Source: Anaerolineae bacterium | Lineage (GTDB): Bacteria; Chloroflexota; Anaerolineae; Aggregatilineales; Phototrophicaceae | Reading direction: 5' to 3' | Length of the DNA: 43,594 nucleotides | NCBI GenBank assembly: GCA_022843385.1 | Contig: JALHNT010000061.1 | Span: forward strand, 1-43,594 | Shown: piece by piece, positions 25,126 to 36,793 of the stretch | Position numbering within the stretch: the first letter of the stretch is position 1 | Layout: each line of letters starts with the position of its first letter | Notes under the pieces: generated by a model | What the model was told of the DNA's origin: nothing | The model's database searches: none | What the model saw: only the letters and a program-made list of their open reading frames with translations | Made by a program: the position numbers and the translations under genes

Positions 25126-27870
25126 CTATGGCAGGCTGATCGGGCCGCGCAGGCCGAAGTTGCCGCCCAATAGCACCAGGTCGCTGATGTTGATCACGCC
25201 ATCGCGGTTGAGATCGGCTGTCACCGGGCCGGGCGGAACTGGCAGGCGGAAATTGGCTCCGATGAGCGCCGCATCTACCAGATCAATCACCTGGTTGCCA
25301 TCGGTGTCGCCAGCCCGCAGCGTCACCAGCGGCAGCGTAGCGCCTTCCGCCGGGACGTTGATGGTATAGACGGCCGACAGATGACCCTCGCCGAAGATTT
25401 GTAGGGCATAGGTGCCAGCAAACAGATTATCAAAGCGGAACGACCCATCCGCGTTGGTGACGCCCTGAGCGAAGGTGGTCCCATTCGGGCCGCCGGCCAG
25501 CAGCGTGAGCATGATGCCGCTGTGATCGGGGCGCGCCTGATAACGGATGACTCCCTGAAGGCTGCTGGCGACCGGCGTCGCAGTCGGCGGCAGGATGGTC
25601 GGCATCAGCGTCACAGTCGGCGGGATGGTCGGTACGGAGGTTGGGGTGAAGGTGGCGGTCGGCTCTGGCGGCAGCGTCGCGCTGGGTTCGAGCGTTGGTT
25701 CCAGCGTCGCCGTGAAGGTGGCGGTCGGCTGTGTGCCAGCGTCGCCGGTGAACTGCCCGTTGATGATAGTCACATCAATCGTGCTGCCATTGCTATCGAC
25801 GGCCAGCGCGCTACAGGTGATCGCCGTCTGACCGACGCCGACGACGCGGTAGCCCAGGGTGAAGGCCACGCCATCGCCGCTGAAGGCCGGAGCCGGGTTG
25901 AGCAGCGTCGCCGCCAGCGACCAGTTGCCATCCGGGGTGAAGCCGGGATCGACGAAGAAGCTGTTGGCGGCCGTGAAGACCGCGCCATCGCTGCTGCTGA
26001 CCCCCACCAGCACGGCTGGATCAACGGCACACTGCGCCTCCAACCCATACAGACCAGCCACACCTTCCAGCTTGAGGCTGACCTGTACCGTCTGATCGAT
26101 ACTGGCGCTGGCTGGCTCGACCACCACTCGCAGCGCCGGGCCTGTCGTCACCGGTGTCGGCGTGAAACTCGGCAGCAGGGTGGCGCTCGGCGCGAGGGTT
26201 GGCTCTGGCGTCGAGGTCGCGGGCAGCGTGGGGGTGGAGGTAAAGGCCGGCGTTGGGGTGGCGACGGTCGGATCGTCGCACAGCACATCGCGGATGGCCT
26301 GGAACTTGCTGTTGCGGTCGGCGTTGAAGACATCATCGGTCAGTCCCCAGGTGCCGAAGCGGCTGTACGGCCCAACCAGTTCCAACTGCATGAAGAGGCC
26401 GCCGCCGATCTCGAACCAGTTCTGCAACAAATCCCGTTTGATGAGCGCCCCCATCTCCGGCGTTCGGGCGCTGAGGATGCGGTTGGCGACATTTTCGGTG
26501 AAGCCCAGCCCGGTGTCCGACCCGCCTTCGTAAGCGGTCAATCCGCCGGGCAGCGCCCAACGATCCGCCACCGTCTTGACCAGGGCGCGCGCCGCCGCTG
26601 ATTCGTCGCTGGAGGCCTGCATCCCGGCGATCAGCCCCGGCACATCCGCGCCGCAGCCGTTGGCTCCATAACAATTGAAGTAGGGTGCGACCGAGAGCGA
26701 CCAGATCAGTGTGTTGGGCGGGCCAAAGGTGGCATTGATGGTCTGCATCTGTTCTTCGTACTGGGCATCCGGCGGGTTCCAGCCCACCTGCCAGGCATTC
26801 ATCACCCGCACCCGGTTGTTGAGCGATCCCGCACCGAAGACCTCGCGGAAGATGAGGGCGATCTCGGCGGTGCGTTTGGCATAGCCCTGAATGTAATTCA
26901 ACCCCTGCGCCTGGGCATTGGCCTGGTTCCACTGCGACTGCGGGAAAGCCCAGTTCCAAACCTCGTTGCTGTATTCGACATACAGGATGCGTTCCGGCTC
27001 CAGTTGGTCGCGGAACAGCGTCGCGAGCTGGCGGATGTAGTCGTCGGTGGCCGAGGCCGGGACATTGATCCAGGGGTTGATGTTCATCTGATTGCTGAGG
27101 GCGACCACATCTTCCCAGGGGCCGCCGCCGATGTGGTTGGGAAGATCGCCGCTGTAGGTCGCAGCCGAGGGACGGCGGCGTTCTGCCCAGTCAATCGTGG
27201 CGGGGTAGGCGGCGTCGATGGCGTTGGTGTTGGTGTAACCCATGAAGCGCAGCGTGCTGAACGGTGCGCTGGCGATCAGGTTGAGGAAGGTCTGGTTGAA
27301 GACCGGGGCGCTGTCCAGGGCATAACCCGGGCGGACGACTTTCAGGTTCAGCAAGCCGCTGCCAGCCGCGTCGGATGGCTGCCGCCGGGTATTCTGGAAG
27401 CCGATGATCGCCACACCATTGCCCCCCGCCAGCATCTCCAATGTGAAGGTGGTGGTGTTGCTGGCGGCGTCATAGACCTGGTCGCGGATGGCGAAATCGC
27501 CGAAGATGCGGGTCATCTCGGCCTGCCCGGTGAAGCGCCCTGGATACAGACCCGCCACGCGGGCGCGAAAACCTTCCGGGTCATCAATCTGCCCCCACCA
27601 TTCAGCCACCGGCCAGGTCTCCAGAATCGTCAGGCGGGCGTCAGTGGTCGGCCAGCCATCGGCATCCAGGGCAAAGGGCGTGGTATCAAACAGTCGTTCA
27701 AAGCCACGCGACTCCTTGACAATATCAACATACGGCATGGCCCACTGGCTGATGCTGACGCCGACGCCGACCTGACCGGGGTAACACTGCCCGGTGTTGG
27801 CCTGCGCCGCAGCCACGCTGAGCAGTGCCACAAGCAGGGTGAAAATGATTCCAGTCCGATAATGACGCAT
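25126..27870 (-). CDS. Secreted glycosidase-like protein with cohesin and dockerin modules
   Basis: About 914 residues, exported by a signal peptide (RHYRTGIIFTLLVALLSVAAAQA). Residues about 30-535 look like a clan GH-A TIM barrel: E303 in VEYSNEVW is a candidate acid/base and E448 in TAYEGGSD a candidate nucleophile; both assignments are inference. Then a Pro/Thr linker, a cohesin-like domain (about 580-705, LRVVVEPASASIDQTVQVS and GVAFTLGYRVVG), a second Pro/Thr linker, a carboxypeptidase-regulatory-like beta domain (about 775-845), and a type I dockerin with two Ca-loops (DTDGNQVIDLVDA and DLNRDGVINISDL). Having both interaction partners in one chain is unusual. The second ATG was chosen because GAAGG is five bases before it. 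Confidence 0.8.
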   Translation of the reverse strand: MRHYRTGIIFTLLVALLSVAAAQANTGQCYPGQVGVGVSISQWAMPYVDIVKESRGFERLFDTTPFALDADGWPTTDARLTILETWPVAEWWGQIDDPEGFRARVAGLYPGRFTGQAEMTRIFGDFAIRDQVYDAASNTTTFTLEMLAGGNGVAIIGFQNTRRQPSDAAGSGLLNLKVVRPGYALDSAPVFNQTFLNLIASAPFSTLRFMGYTNTNAIDAAYPATIDWAERRRPSAATYSGDLPNHIGGGPWEDVVALSNQMNINPWINVPASATDDYIRQLATLFRDQLEPERILYVEYSNEVWNWAFPQSQWNQANAQAQGLNYIQGYAKRTAEIALIFREVFGAGSLNNRVRVMNAWQVGWNPPDAQYEEQMQTINATFGPPNTLIWSLSVAPYFNCYGANGCGADVPGLIAGMQASSDESAAARALVKTVADRWALPGGLTAYEGGSDTGLGFTENVANRILSARTPEMGALIKRDLLQNWFEIGGGLFMQLELVGPYSRFGTWGLTDDVFNADRNSKFQAIRDVLCDDPTVATPTPAFTSTPTLPATSTPEPTLAPSATLLPSFTPTPVTTGPALRVVVEPASASIDQTVQVSLKLEGVAGLYGLEAQCAVDPAVLVGVSSSDGAVFTAANSFFVDPGFTPDGNWSLAATLLNPAPAFSGDGVAFTLGYRVVGVGQTAITCSALAVDSNGSTIDVTIINGQFTGDAGTQPTATFTATLEPTLEPSATLPPEPTATFTPTSVPTIPPTVTLMPTILPPTATPVASSLQGVIRYQARPDHSGIMLTLLAGGPNGTTFAQGVTNADGSFRFDNLFAGTYALQIFGEGHLSAVYTINVPAEGATLPLVTLRAGDTDGNQVIDLVDAALIGANFRLPVPPGPVTADLNRDGVINISDLVLLGGNFGLRGPISLP

Positions 27871-27974
27871 CATCGCCTTCGCTTTCACCAGATCGATCTA
27901 TGTGATGCGTCTGAAGATAATGGCTGATCGACCCGCGCCCCATAGTACCGTTGTCGTTTTTGTCGGCTCACGGG

Positions 27975-28247
27975 CTAGTCCAATAGTCCCAGGTTGCCCA
28001 CTTCTGACAATTGGGATTGGCCTGTCCTAGACCAATGGTGAGGTGACAGCCCCATCATTTCAGCGACAATAGATCGTGCGCCAATCGATATGAAGATGGG
28101 GTCGGTTTCAGTTTCAATGTTGTAATGCCCGTGCCGTGAATGCTCATCAGACGTTGAGGCAAGTTCATATCTATTTAAAAAGACACCTGCTATAATTGGG
28201 AAAATATTGGCGGGTATTTTGGGATAAGTTTCCTTAAAATCAGTCAA
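27975..28247 (-). CDS. Possible small protein or gene fragment
   Basis: A 90-residue frame whose translation looks protein-like (FPIIAGVFLNRYELASTSDEH, SIVAEMMGLSPHHW) rather than low-complexity, but its only start is TTG, with no ribosome site, and a stop lies just upstream. It could be a decayed remnant of a longer gene or a chance frame. I do not recognise the family. It overlaps the candidate clpC promoter on the other strand. Confidence 0.25.
   Translation of the reverse strand: MTDFKETYPKIPANIFPIIAGVFLNRYELASTSDEHSRHGHYNIETETDPIFISIGARSIVAEMMGLSPHHWSRTGQSQLSEVGNLGLLD
28191..28196 (+). promoter_or_regulatory. Candidate clpC -10 box (TATAAT)
   Basis: A perfect TATAAT about 92 bases before the clpC start in an AT-rich stretch. 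No good -35 hexamer is present at 16-18 bases (tatcta at 17), so the site is weak evidence or depends on an activator or another sigma factor. Confidence 0.3.
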
Positions 28248-28287
28248 AGGGTGGCTGCAAGGCCATTAGGATGCGGAGGTAGTTACC

Positions 28288-30792
<2,505 letters not shown>

Positions 30793-30808
30793 ACCACCGA
30801 AATGTGAG

Positions 30809-30835
30809 GGGCGTGTCGTAATGGCACGCCCTTTT
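30809..30835 (+). terminator. Rho-independent terminator of clpC
   Basis: GGGCGTG (30809-30815) and CACGCCC (30825-30831) form a 7-bp GC-rich stem with a 9-base loop, followed by TTTT. It lies 17 bases after the clpC stop codon. Confidence 0.75.
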
Positions 30836-30916
30836 CCGATGAAGATCACCCGTCTTTCCCCACTTCAGCACCAGCATTCATCCCTTATCATCCGCCCAAT
30901 GCACAAAGGTACACGC

Positions 30917-31324
30917 ATGACCGACAAGATCACCCGGACTGATGCCGAATGGCAGTCGCTCCTGACGCCCGATCAGTATGCCGTGCTGCGCCAGCATGGC
31001 ACCGAACGCCCCTTCACCGGCGAATACGTCCATACCAAGACCCCCGGCACCTATCAGTGCGCCGCCTGTGGTCAATCGCTCTTTACTTCCGACACCAAAT
31101 TCGACTCCGGCTCCGGCTGGCCGAGCTTCTGGGATGTGATCGCCGAAGGGAATGTCACGCTGAAGTCCGATTACAGCTATGGGATGCAGCGGGTCGAGGT
31201 GTCATGCAGTCGCTGTGGCGGTCATCTGGGGCATTTGTTCGATGATGGCCCGGCGGAGACCACCGGAATGCGCTACTGCATCAATTCGCTCTCGATCAAG
31301 CTGGAAACAAAGGCCGGGGAATGA
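30917..31324 (+). CDS. msrB: Peptide-methionine (R)-S-oxide reductase
   Basis: A 135-residue MsrB, which reduces the R-form of methionine sulfoxide in proteins using thioredoxin. The zinc site is complete (C48, C51 in CAACG and C97, C100 in CSRCGG). The catalytic cysteine is C121 in MRYCINS, and the GWPSFW and GHLFDDGP segments are present. Length is typical of the stand-alone enzyme. Although the frame is open further upstream into clpC, AAAGG seven bases before the ATG at 30917 and family alignment fix the start. It overlaps the next gene by four bases (ATGA), so the two are translationally coupled. Confidence 0.95.
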   Translation: MTDKITRTDAEWQSLLTPDQYAVLRQHGTERPFTGEYVHTKTPGTYQCAACGQSLFTSDTKFDSGSGWPSFWDVIAEGNVTLKSDYSYGMQRVEVSCSRCGGHLGHLFDDGPAETTGMRYCINSLSIKLETKAGE

Positions 31325-32175
31325 CGATCATGCGTCGCCTGCTGCCCTTTATCCTCATCCTCCTCCTGACGGTTAGTGCTGCCGCTGCCCAGACGCCAAC
31401 CCCATCACCTGATGTCACCCCGGAAGCGACCGCCGAAGCCACGGCTGAAGCGGTGGAAGTAGAAATACTGCTACCGGAAGTCGTCGCCACCTACCCGCAT
31501 GACCCAACGGCTTATACCCAGGGCTTGCTGCTGCATGACGGGGTTCTCTACGAAAGCACGGGTCAATATGGCGAATCCGATTTGCGCCGGGTGGAGATCG
31601 AGACCGGTGAGGTGTTGCAGCGCGTCCCGGTCAGCGCCAACTATTTCGCTGAAGGACTGGCGCTGGTTGATGACCGGCTCATTCAATTGACATGGCAAAG
31701 CGGGGTGGCCTTCGTCTATGACCGGGAGACGTTTGAGCCAATCGAGCAGTTTGAATACGATACCGAGGGCTGGGGGCTGTGCTATGACGATGCAGTGTTA
31801 TGGATGAGCGATGGCACCGACAATCTGTACCAGCGCGATCCCCAGACCTTCCAACTGCTGGAGATGACCCCGGTCACGCTCAACGGATCGCCGGTGGCGC
31901 TGCTCAATGAACTGGAATGCGTGGGTGAGGTCATCTATGCCAACATCTATCTGCGCGATCTGATTGTGCGCATCGACAAGGCCACCGGTCAGGTGACCGG
32001 CATCATCGATGCATCGTCGTTGTTGACGCTGGAGGAACGCGCTCCCCTGGCGCGGGGTGAAGTGCTGAACGGCATCGCCTATAACGCCGAAGCCGAGACC
32101 TTCTACCTGACCGGCAAGCACTGGCCCAGGCTGTTCGAAGTCACCTTCCGCGTGATCGGCACGCTGGAGCAGTGA
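31321..32175 (+). CDS. Glutaminyl-peptide cyclotransferase (bacterial/plant type)
   Basis: A 284-residue protein. A signal peptide (LLPFILILLLTVSAAAAQ) and a short Thr/Pro/Glu-rich stretch precede a five-bladed propeller with family marks: YPHDPTAYTQGLLLHDG near the start, LYESTGQYGESDLRRV, LTWQSG, EGWGLCYD, LWMSDGTDNL, ELECVGEVIYANIY and LNGIAYN. This family cyclises N-terminal glutamine of exported peptides to pyroglutamate, protecting them from aminopeptidases. It acts outside the membrane. It starts within the stop of msrB, an unusual partner: one repairs oxidised methionine in the cytosol, the other caps exported proteins, so a shared role is not obvious. Confidence 0.85.
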   Translation: MTIMRRLLPFILILLLTVSAAAAQTPTPSPDVTPEATAEATAEAVEVEILLPEVVATYPHDPTAYTQGLLLHDGVLYESTGQYGESDLRRVEIETGEVLQRVPVSANYFAEGLALVDDRLIQLTWQSGVAFVYDRETFEPIEQFEYDTEGWGLCYDDAVLWMSDGTDNLYQRDPQTFQLLEMTPVTLNGSPVALLNELECVGEVIYANIYLRDLIVRIDKATGQVTGIIDASSLLTLEERAPLARGEVLNGIAYNAEAETFYLTGKHWPRLFEVTFRVIGTLEQ

Positions 32176-32401
32176 CCGGTTGGCTGAAACCGATCCCTGA
32201 ACCACATCCCGCCCACTTCTCTCTGATTCCATTTCAGAAGCCGGCCTCCTGTTCTCTTTCCTCTGTGGGATCGGGAGACCGATGGATTTTAGCCACAACA
32301 CCAGCACGCTCCGGATTCTGGCTGCGTCTTTCGGCGCCTGACCGAGACCAAACACGCTCTACCCCTTAAAGGAAACCTCTGGCGAAACTCGCGCAGGAAG
32401 T

Positions 32402-32430
32402 TTGTCAGAAAACCATTTCAGAATTACACT
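32402..32430 (+). promoter_or_regulatory. Candidate promoter of the kinase-AAA-TPR gene
   Basis: TTGTCA (32402-32407), a 17-base spacer and TACACT (32425-32430) fit a housekeeping sigma promoter with five and four matches to consensus. It would start transcription about 30 bases before the ATG at 32466, which supports that start over the TTG at 32430. Confidence 0.4.
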
Positions 32431-32465
32431 TGCCTGTTATATCATGTCAATGGAATCACTCCGGG

Positions 32466-35400
32466 ATGATCCATCTTCCTCGTCTGAACAAGCGCTATGT
32501 GCTGCACGACTTGTTGGGGCAAGGCGGCATGGGTGCTGTCTATCGTGTCACTGACCGCCTGACCGGTCAGGATGTTGCGCTCAAGCAGGTCATCACCTTC
32601 GGCGACTCCAGCGCCGATACCCCCGGTAGTGACAGCGATTTTCATCTGGCGCTTTCCGATGAATTCCGTACTCTCGCGTCGCTGCGCCACCCTCATATCA
32701 TCAGTGTCCTCGATTATGGCTTTGAAGAGCGGCAGCCCTTCTTCACGATGGAACTGCTGGAGCAACCGCGCACGCTCCTGGCCGCCGGGCAACAGGCAGA
32801 CCGGGGAACGCGCATCGGCCTGCTCATCGATCTGTTGCAAGCCCTGGTCTATCTGCACCGGCGCGGGGTGCTGCATCGCGACCTGAAACCAGGCAACATT
32901 CTCATCACGCCCGATGGCACGCTCAAGGTGCTGGATTTTGGCCTGTCGCTGGCTGGCGCACACTCGCGCTCGAATGTGCATGAAAGCACGGGCGGCACGT
33001 TGGCCTATATGGCACCAGAGTTATTCGCTGAAGAAGTAGCCAGCGTCGCGTCTGACCTGTATGCCGTCGGGGTGATCGCCTGTGAACTGCTGGCGGGTCA
33101 CCATCCCTTCAATCAGAAGAATGTCGCGCTGTTAATCAACACCGTCCTCTCCGGCCCGCCCGATCTGAGTGGCTTGAGCGAGCCAATGATCCCTGTAGTT
33201 GAGCGTCTGCTCGCCAAGAATCCGGCTGATCGTTATGGCAGCGCGGCGGAAACGATTGAGGCCGTGTGCCTGGCGCTCGACTATCCGCTGCCAGCGGAGA
33301 CCCTGGCGATCCGCGAGAGCTTTCTTCAGGCCGCTCGGTTCGTCGGACGACAGGATGAATTGAACCAGCTCAAAACCGCGCTGGATGGCGTGATGAAGAA
33401 TCAGGTGGGTGTTCCGCGAGCCTGGCTGGTGGCGGGGGAGAGCGGCGTCGGCAAATCGCGGCTGATGGACGAGCTGCGCATCCGGGCGCTGGTGCGGGGG
33501 GCGCTGGTGCTGCGCGGTCAGGCCGTCACCAAAGGCAGCCTGCCCTACCAACTGTGGCGCGAGCCGCTGCGCCGCCTGTCACTATCGATTGCGATGGATG
33601 ATGAGGAAGCCAGCGTCATCAAGACCCTGGTGCCGGATATTGATCTTCTCCTGGAACGACCCATCCCCGAAACCCAGGCGCTGGAAGCGCAGACCAGCCA
33701 AAGCCGCTTCATCAAAGTGGTCAGCGATCTGTTCTGTCGGGTCGATCAGCCGACGGTGGTCATGCTGGAAGACTTGCAGTGGGCGGGCGATGAAAATCTG
33801 GAACTGCTCAACCGCCTGATTGTCCTGACGGCGGACTTGCCGCTGCTGTTCATTGCCAACTACCGCGACGATGAACGCCCTGAACTCCAACAAATCCTGC
33901 GCGACATGCGGGTTCTCAAACTTCGGCGTCTCGACCAGACCAGCATCGGTGAACTGAGCGAGTCGATGCTGGGGGCACCCGGTCGCCATCCCCGGATCAT
34001 CCACCTGCTCCAGCGTCAGACCGAAGGCAACGTCTTCTTCCTGGTCGAAGTCGTGCGTTCGCTGGCAGAACAGGCCGGTCAACTGGATCGAATCGCCGAT
34101 GCCGATCTGAACGATAAACTGCTGCCAGTCGGCATTCAGGATGTGTTCCAGCGCCGGCTCAATCGTATTCCAGAAGCGGACCATCCGCTGCTGCAACTGG
34201 CCGCGCTGGCCGGGCGCGAGCTGGATCTGGACGTGCTGCGCCACCTCAGCCCGGATTGTGAAGGCTGGCTGGAGCGCTGCAATCTCAGCGCCGTGCTGGA
34301 CGTTGAGCAGGATCGCTGGCGTTTCGCCCATGACAAGCTGCGCGAGTATCAGTTGTCGACCATTGCGGCCACCGAGCTGCCCGGTCTGCATCGTCACCTG
34401 GCCGAGACGCTGGAGCAGGTACACCCGGATGACCCCGCCCGTATCCCGGCTATGGCCCATCACTATCAGCAGGCCGGTCTGCGCGAAAAAGCCATCTCGT
34501 ATCTCATCCGCGCCGGTGATCTGGCGAAAGACAGCTTCGCCAATCGCGAGGCCATCCGCTTCTATCAGGCGGCGCTCGATGAACTGCAACAGGGATTACA
34601 GGTCGCGCCTTCCGATCCCCGCGCACGCAGTACCTATGAGAAGATGGGCGATGTGCTGGAGCTGATCGGCAGTCATGACGAAGGTCGCGCCGCCTACCAC
34701 AACGCCATCCGCGGCTATGGCGAAAGCGAACGGTTGTCGTTGGCGCGCCTGTATCGCAAGATCGGCTATGCCGGGGAAAATCAGCGGAAGTATGCTGCCG
34801 CGATTGAGTCTTTCACCGTCAGCGCCAGCCTGCTTGAGCCACTGCTCGCCGACAGCCCTGCTCTTGAGCTGCGTCAGGAATGGATTGAAGCGCAGATTTT
34901 GCTGATCCGGCAGCACTACTGGCTGGGACACCCTGACGACATGCAGTCCATCGCCGAGAGCATCCGCAGCGATGTCCAGCGTCACGGCACGCTGGCGCAG
35001 CGCCGGCTCTCTGCTGCGATGATTGGGCTGACCAATTTCCGTCAGGCGCGCTTCACCGTTAACCGTGAAACGCTGGATACCCTGATGACGAACCTGCCCG
35101 ACTCGGATGACTGGGGATACACCTCGTCCGAAATCTTTGCTCGTTTTGGGATTGGTTTTCTGCATTTATGGTACGGCGACCTGGATACGGCTGAGTATCA
35201 TATCCAGCGCAGCCTGAAGGATACCGAGCATGTCGGCGACATCACCAATCAATCGCGCGCCCTGGCCTATTTGACCGTCATCCGTCGCAAGCGCGGTCTG
35301 GTACAGGAGGCCGCTGACTATGCCGAACGCACACTCCAGGCCGCGCAGGCCGGCAATATGATCGACTACATCGCCTCCGCCTATGGGCATCAGGCCTGGG

Positions 35401-35723
35401 TGGCGCTGCGCGAAGGTCGGATGGATGCTGCTCACGATCTGGGGACAAAAGGATTGGAACTGATACGCCAGGTGCCGATTAGTAAACTGCTCGTGTGGAT
35501 TCCCATATGGCCGCTCATCGCCAGCGAGATCGCCCGTGGGGAAATTGCCAGCGCGATGGCTCATGTCCAGGAATTGCTGGGCCCCACTCAACAGCCGCCG
35601 CCCGATGATGTCCTGCTGGCGCTCAACCAGTCGGTGACTGCCTGGGAGAAAGGAGAAACTGACCGGGCGACCACCCACCTCGTTGTCGCAGCCGATCTCG
35701 CCCGTGCTTCTGGCTATACATAA
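32466..35723 (+). CDS. Ser/Thr protein kinase with AAA ATPase and TPR repeats
   Basis: A 1085-residue cytosolic regulator. Hanks-type kinase: glycine loop LGQGGMGAVYRV (about 17-28), K40, catalytic HRDLKPGN with D139, DFG at 157-159, and APE at 183-185. Then an AAA_16-type ATPase: Walker A G324-S331 (GESGVGKS) and a Walker B-like VVMLEDLQWAGD near 430, resembling the signal-transduction ATPases of the STAND class. The last 450 residues are TPR-like helices (HYQQAGLREKAISYLIRAGD and AIRFYQAALDELQ). All catalytic residues are present. Such proteins sense a partner through the TPR part and signal by phosphorylation. No DNA-binding domain is seen. The promoter found at 32402-32430 favours this ATG. 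Confidence 0.9.
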   Translation: MIHLPRLNKRYVLHDLLGQGGMGAVYRVTDRLTGQDVALKQVITFGDSSADTPGSDSDFHLALSDEFRTLASLRHPHIISVLDYGFEERQPFFTMELLEQPRTLLAAGQQADRGTRIGLLIDLLQALVYLHRRGVLHRDLKPGNILITPDGTLKVLDFGLSLAGAHSRSNVHESTGGTLAYMAPELFAEEVASVASDLYAVGVIACELLAGHHPFNQKNVALLINTVLSGPPDLSGLSEPMIPVVERLLAKNPADRYGSAAETIEAVCLALDYPLPAETLAIRESFLQAARFVGRQDELNQLKTALDGVMKNQVGVPRAWLVAGESGVGKSRLMDELRIRALVRGALVLRGQAVTKGSLPYQLWREPLRRLSLSIAMDDEEASVIKTLVPDIDLLLERPIPETQALEAQTSQSRFIKVVSDLFCRVDQPTVVMLEDLQWAGDENLELLNRLIVLTADLPLLFIANYRDDERPELQQILRDMRVLKLRRLDQTSIGELSESMLGAPGRHPRIIHLLQRQTEGNVFFLVEVVRSLAEQAGQLDRIADADLNDKLLPVGIQDVFQRRLNRIPEADHPLLQLAALAGRELDLDVLRHLSPDCEGWLERCNLSAVLDVEQDRWRFAHDKLREYQLSTIAATELPGLHRHLAETLEQVHPDDPARIPAMAHHYQQAGLREKAISYLIRAGDLAKDSFANREAIRFYQAALDELQQGLQVAPSDPRARSTYEKMGDVLELIGSHDEGRAAYHNAIRGYGESERLSLARLYRKIGYAGENQRKYAAAIESFTVSASLLEPLLADSPALELRQEWIEAQILLIRQHYWLGHPDDMQSIAESIRSDVQRHGTLAQRRLSAAMIGLTNFRQARFTVNRETLDTLMTNLPDSDDWGYTSSEIFARFGIGFLHLWYGDLDTAEYHIQRSLKDTEHVGDITNQSRALAYLTVIRRKRGLVQEAADYAERTLQAAQAGNMIDYIASAYGHQAWVALREGRMDAAHDLGTKGLELIRQVPISKLLVWIPIWPLIASEIARGEIASAMAHVQELLGPTQQPPPDDVLLALNQSVTAWEKGETDRATTHLVVAADLARASGYT

Positions 35724-35773
35724 CACCGGCCCACATCTCGCTTTATCCTTTTTCGCTTTGGGGAGTGCAGATC

Positions 35774-36652
35774 ATGATTCTGGTTGTAGGGTCCACCGGC
35801 TCGCTGGGGGGAATGATTACCCGTCAGTTGTTGGCACAGGGCAAATCGGTCCGTATTCTCGTTCGTCCATCATCCAGCTATCAGGCACTCGTCGATCTGG
35901 GCGCACAGCCCGTCATCGGCGACCTGAAAGATCGCCCCTCGCTCGATGCCGCCTGTCAGGGCATTTCCACCGTCATCACTACCGCTACGGCTACCCAGCG
36001 CGGCGGCGAGGATACCATCGACAGCGTTGATCTGCACGGCAACGCCAACCTTATCGAGGCCGCCCGCGCCGCCGGGGTGGGGCAGTTCATCTTCACCTCT
36101 GGGCCATCTCCTGATGTCAACAGCCCGGTTCCGCTGGTGCGCGCCAAATCACTGACCGAAGAACATCTCAAAAGCAGTGGGATGGGCTATACCATTCTCT
36201 GGCCGAATGTATTTATGGGTGTGTGGTTTGGTGTCGTCATCGGTCTGGCGCTGCAGAACCGCCAACCCGTGACGCTGGTTGGACAGGGCGACAAACGCCA
36301 CAGCTTCGTCGCCGACCCCGATGTGGCGGCCTTTGCGGTAGCCGCCGTCGATCACCCGGCTGCGATGAATCAATCCATTCCGATCGGCGGGCCAGAACCG
36401 TTGAGCTGGCTCGATGTGTTCCGCATTGCCGGCGACGTGCTGGGGATGCCGCTAGAAATACGCCGGATTCCACCGACGGAACCCATTCCTTTCGTACCGG
36501 TGGCAGCCGGGATGGGGATGAGTGGTTTGATGGCACTCATGGATACCTATGAGACCCCTATGGAAATGAGCGGGATCGCCCAGACCTATGGTGTTCGCCT
36601 GACCAGCGCCCAGGAATTCCTGCGCGGTATGTTATCGGGGGCCGCCCATTGA
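35774..36652 (+). CDS. NmrA/SDR-type NAD(P)-binding oxidoreductase
   Basis: A 292-residue atypical short-chain dehydrogenase. The N-terminus MILVVGSTGSLGG is a Rossmann GxxGxxG nucleotide-binding loop, followed by VRILVRPSSS (phosphate-binding arginine, suggesting NADP). FTSGPSPD and the RAKSLTEEHLKSSG segment replace the classic YxxxK, as in the NmrA-like group, so it may be a redox sensor or act on quinones or isoflavonoid-like substrates. GGGGAG nine bases before the ATG at 35774 marks the start; a GTG three codons upstream is less well placed. It stands alone. Confidence 0.85.
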   Translation: MILVVGSTGSLGGMITRQLLAQGKSVRILVRPSSSYQALVDLGAQPVIGDLKDRPSLDAACQGISTVITTATATQRGGEDTIDSVDLHGNANLIEAARAAGVGQFIFTSGPSPDVNSPVPLVRAKSLTEEHLKSSGMGYTILWPNVFMGVWFGVVIGLALQNRQPVTLVGQGDKRHSFVADPDVAAFAVAAVDHPAAMNQSIPIGGPEPLSWLDVFRIAGDVLGMPLEIRRIPPTEPIPFVPVAAGMGMSGLMALMDTYETPMEMSGIAQTYGVRLTSAQEFLRGMLSGAAH

Positions 36653-36793
36653 CGGGATAGGCTGCGGATAGATGAGTGGCGCAATTCGGCAGGGCATCGT
36701 CGGTTAATCGGGCTTTCCGGCTCACCAATACGGAACGTTTCCTCCATCCATGACTCATTCAAATTGATTTATACGCAAAGGAAAGTCGTCATC

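Larger units (their letters stand above)
27871..28287. other. Divergent intergenic region before clpC, 417 bp
   Basis: An AT-richer gap between the minus-strand secreted protein gene and clpC. It holds a candidate clpC promoter element and a 90-residue minus-strand frame described separately. I see no CIRCE-type inverted repeat and no convincing CtsR heptad pair. Confidence 0.5.

Noticed and set aside
28197..28287. CtsR or CIRCE regulatory site for clpC
   Set aside because: Only a single GTCAAA word is seen; no second heptad and no 9-bp inverted repeat with 9-base spacer is present.
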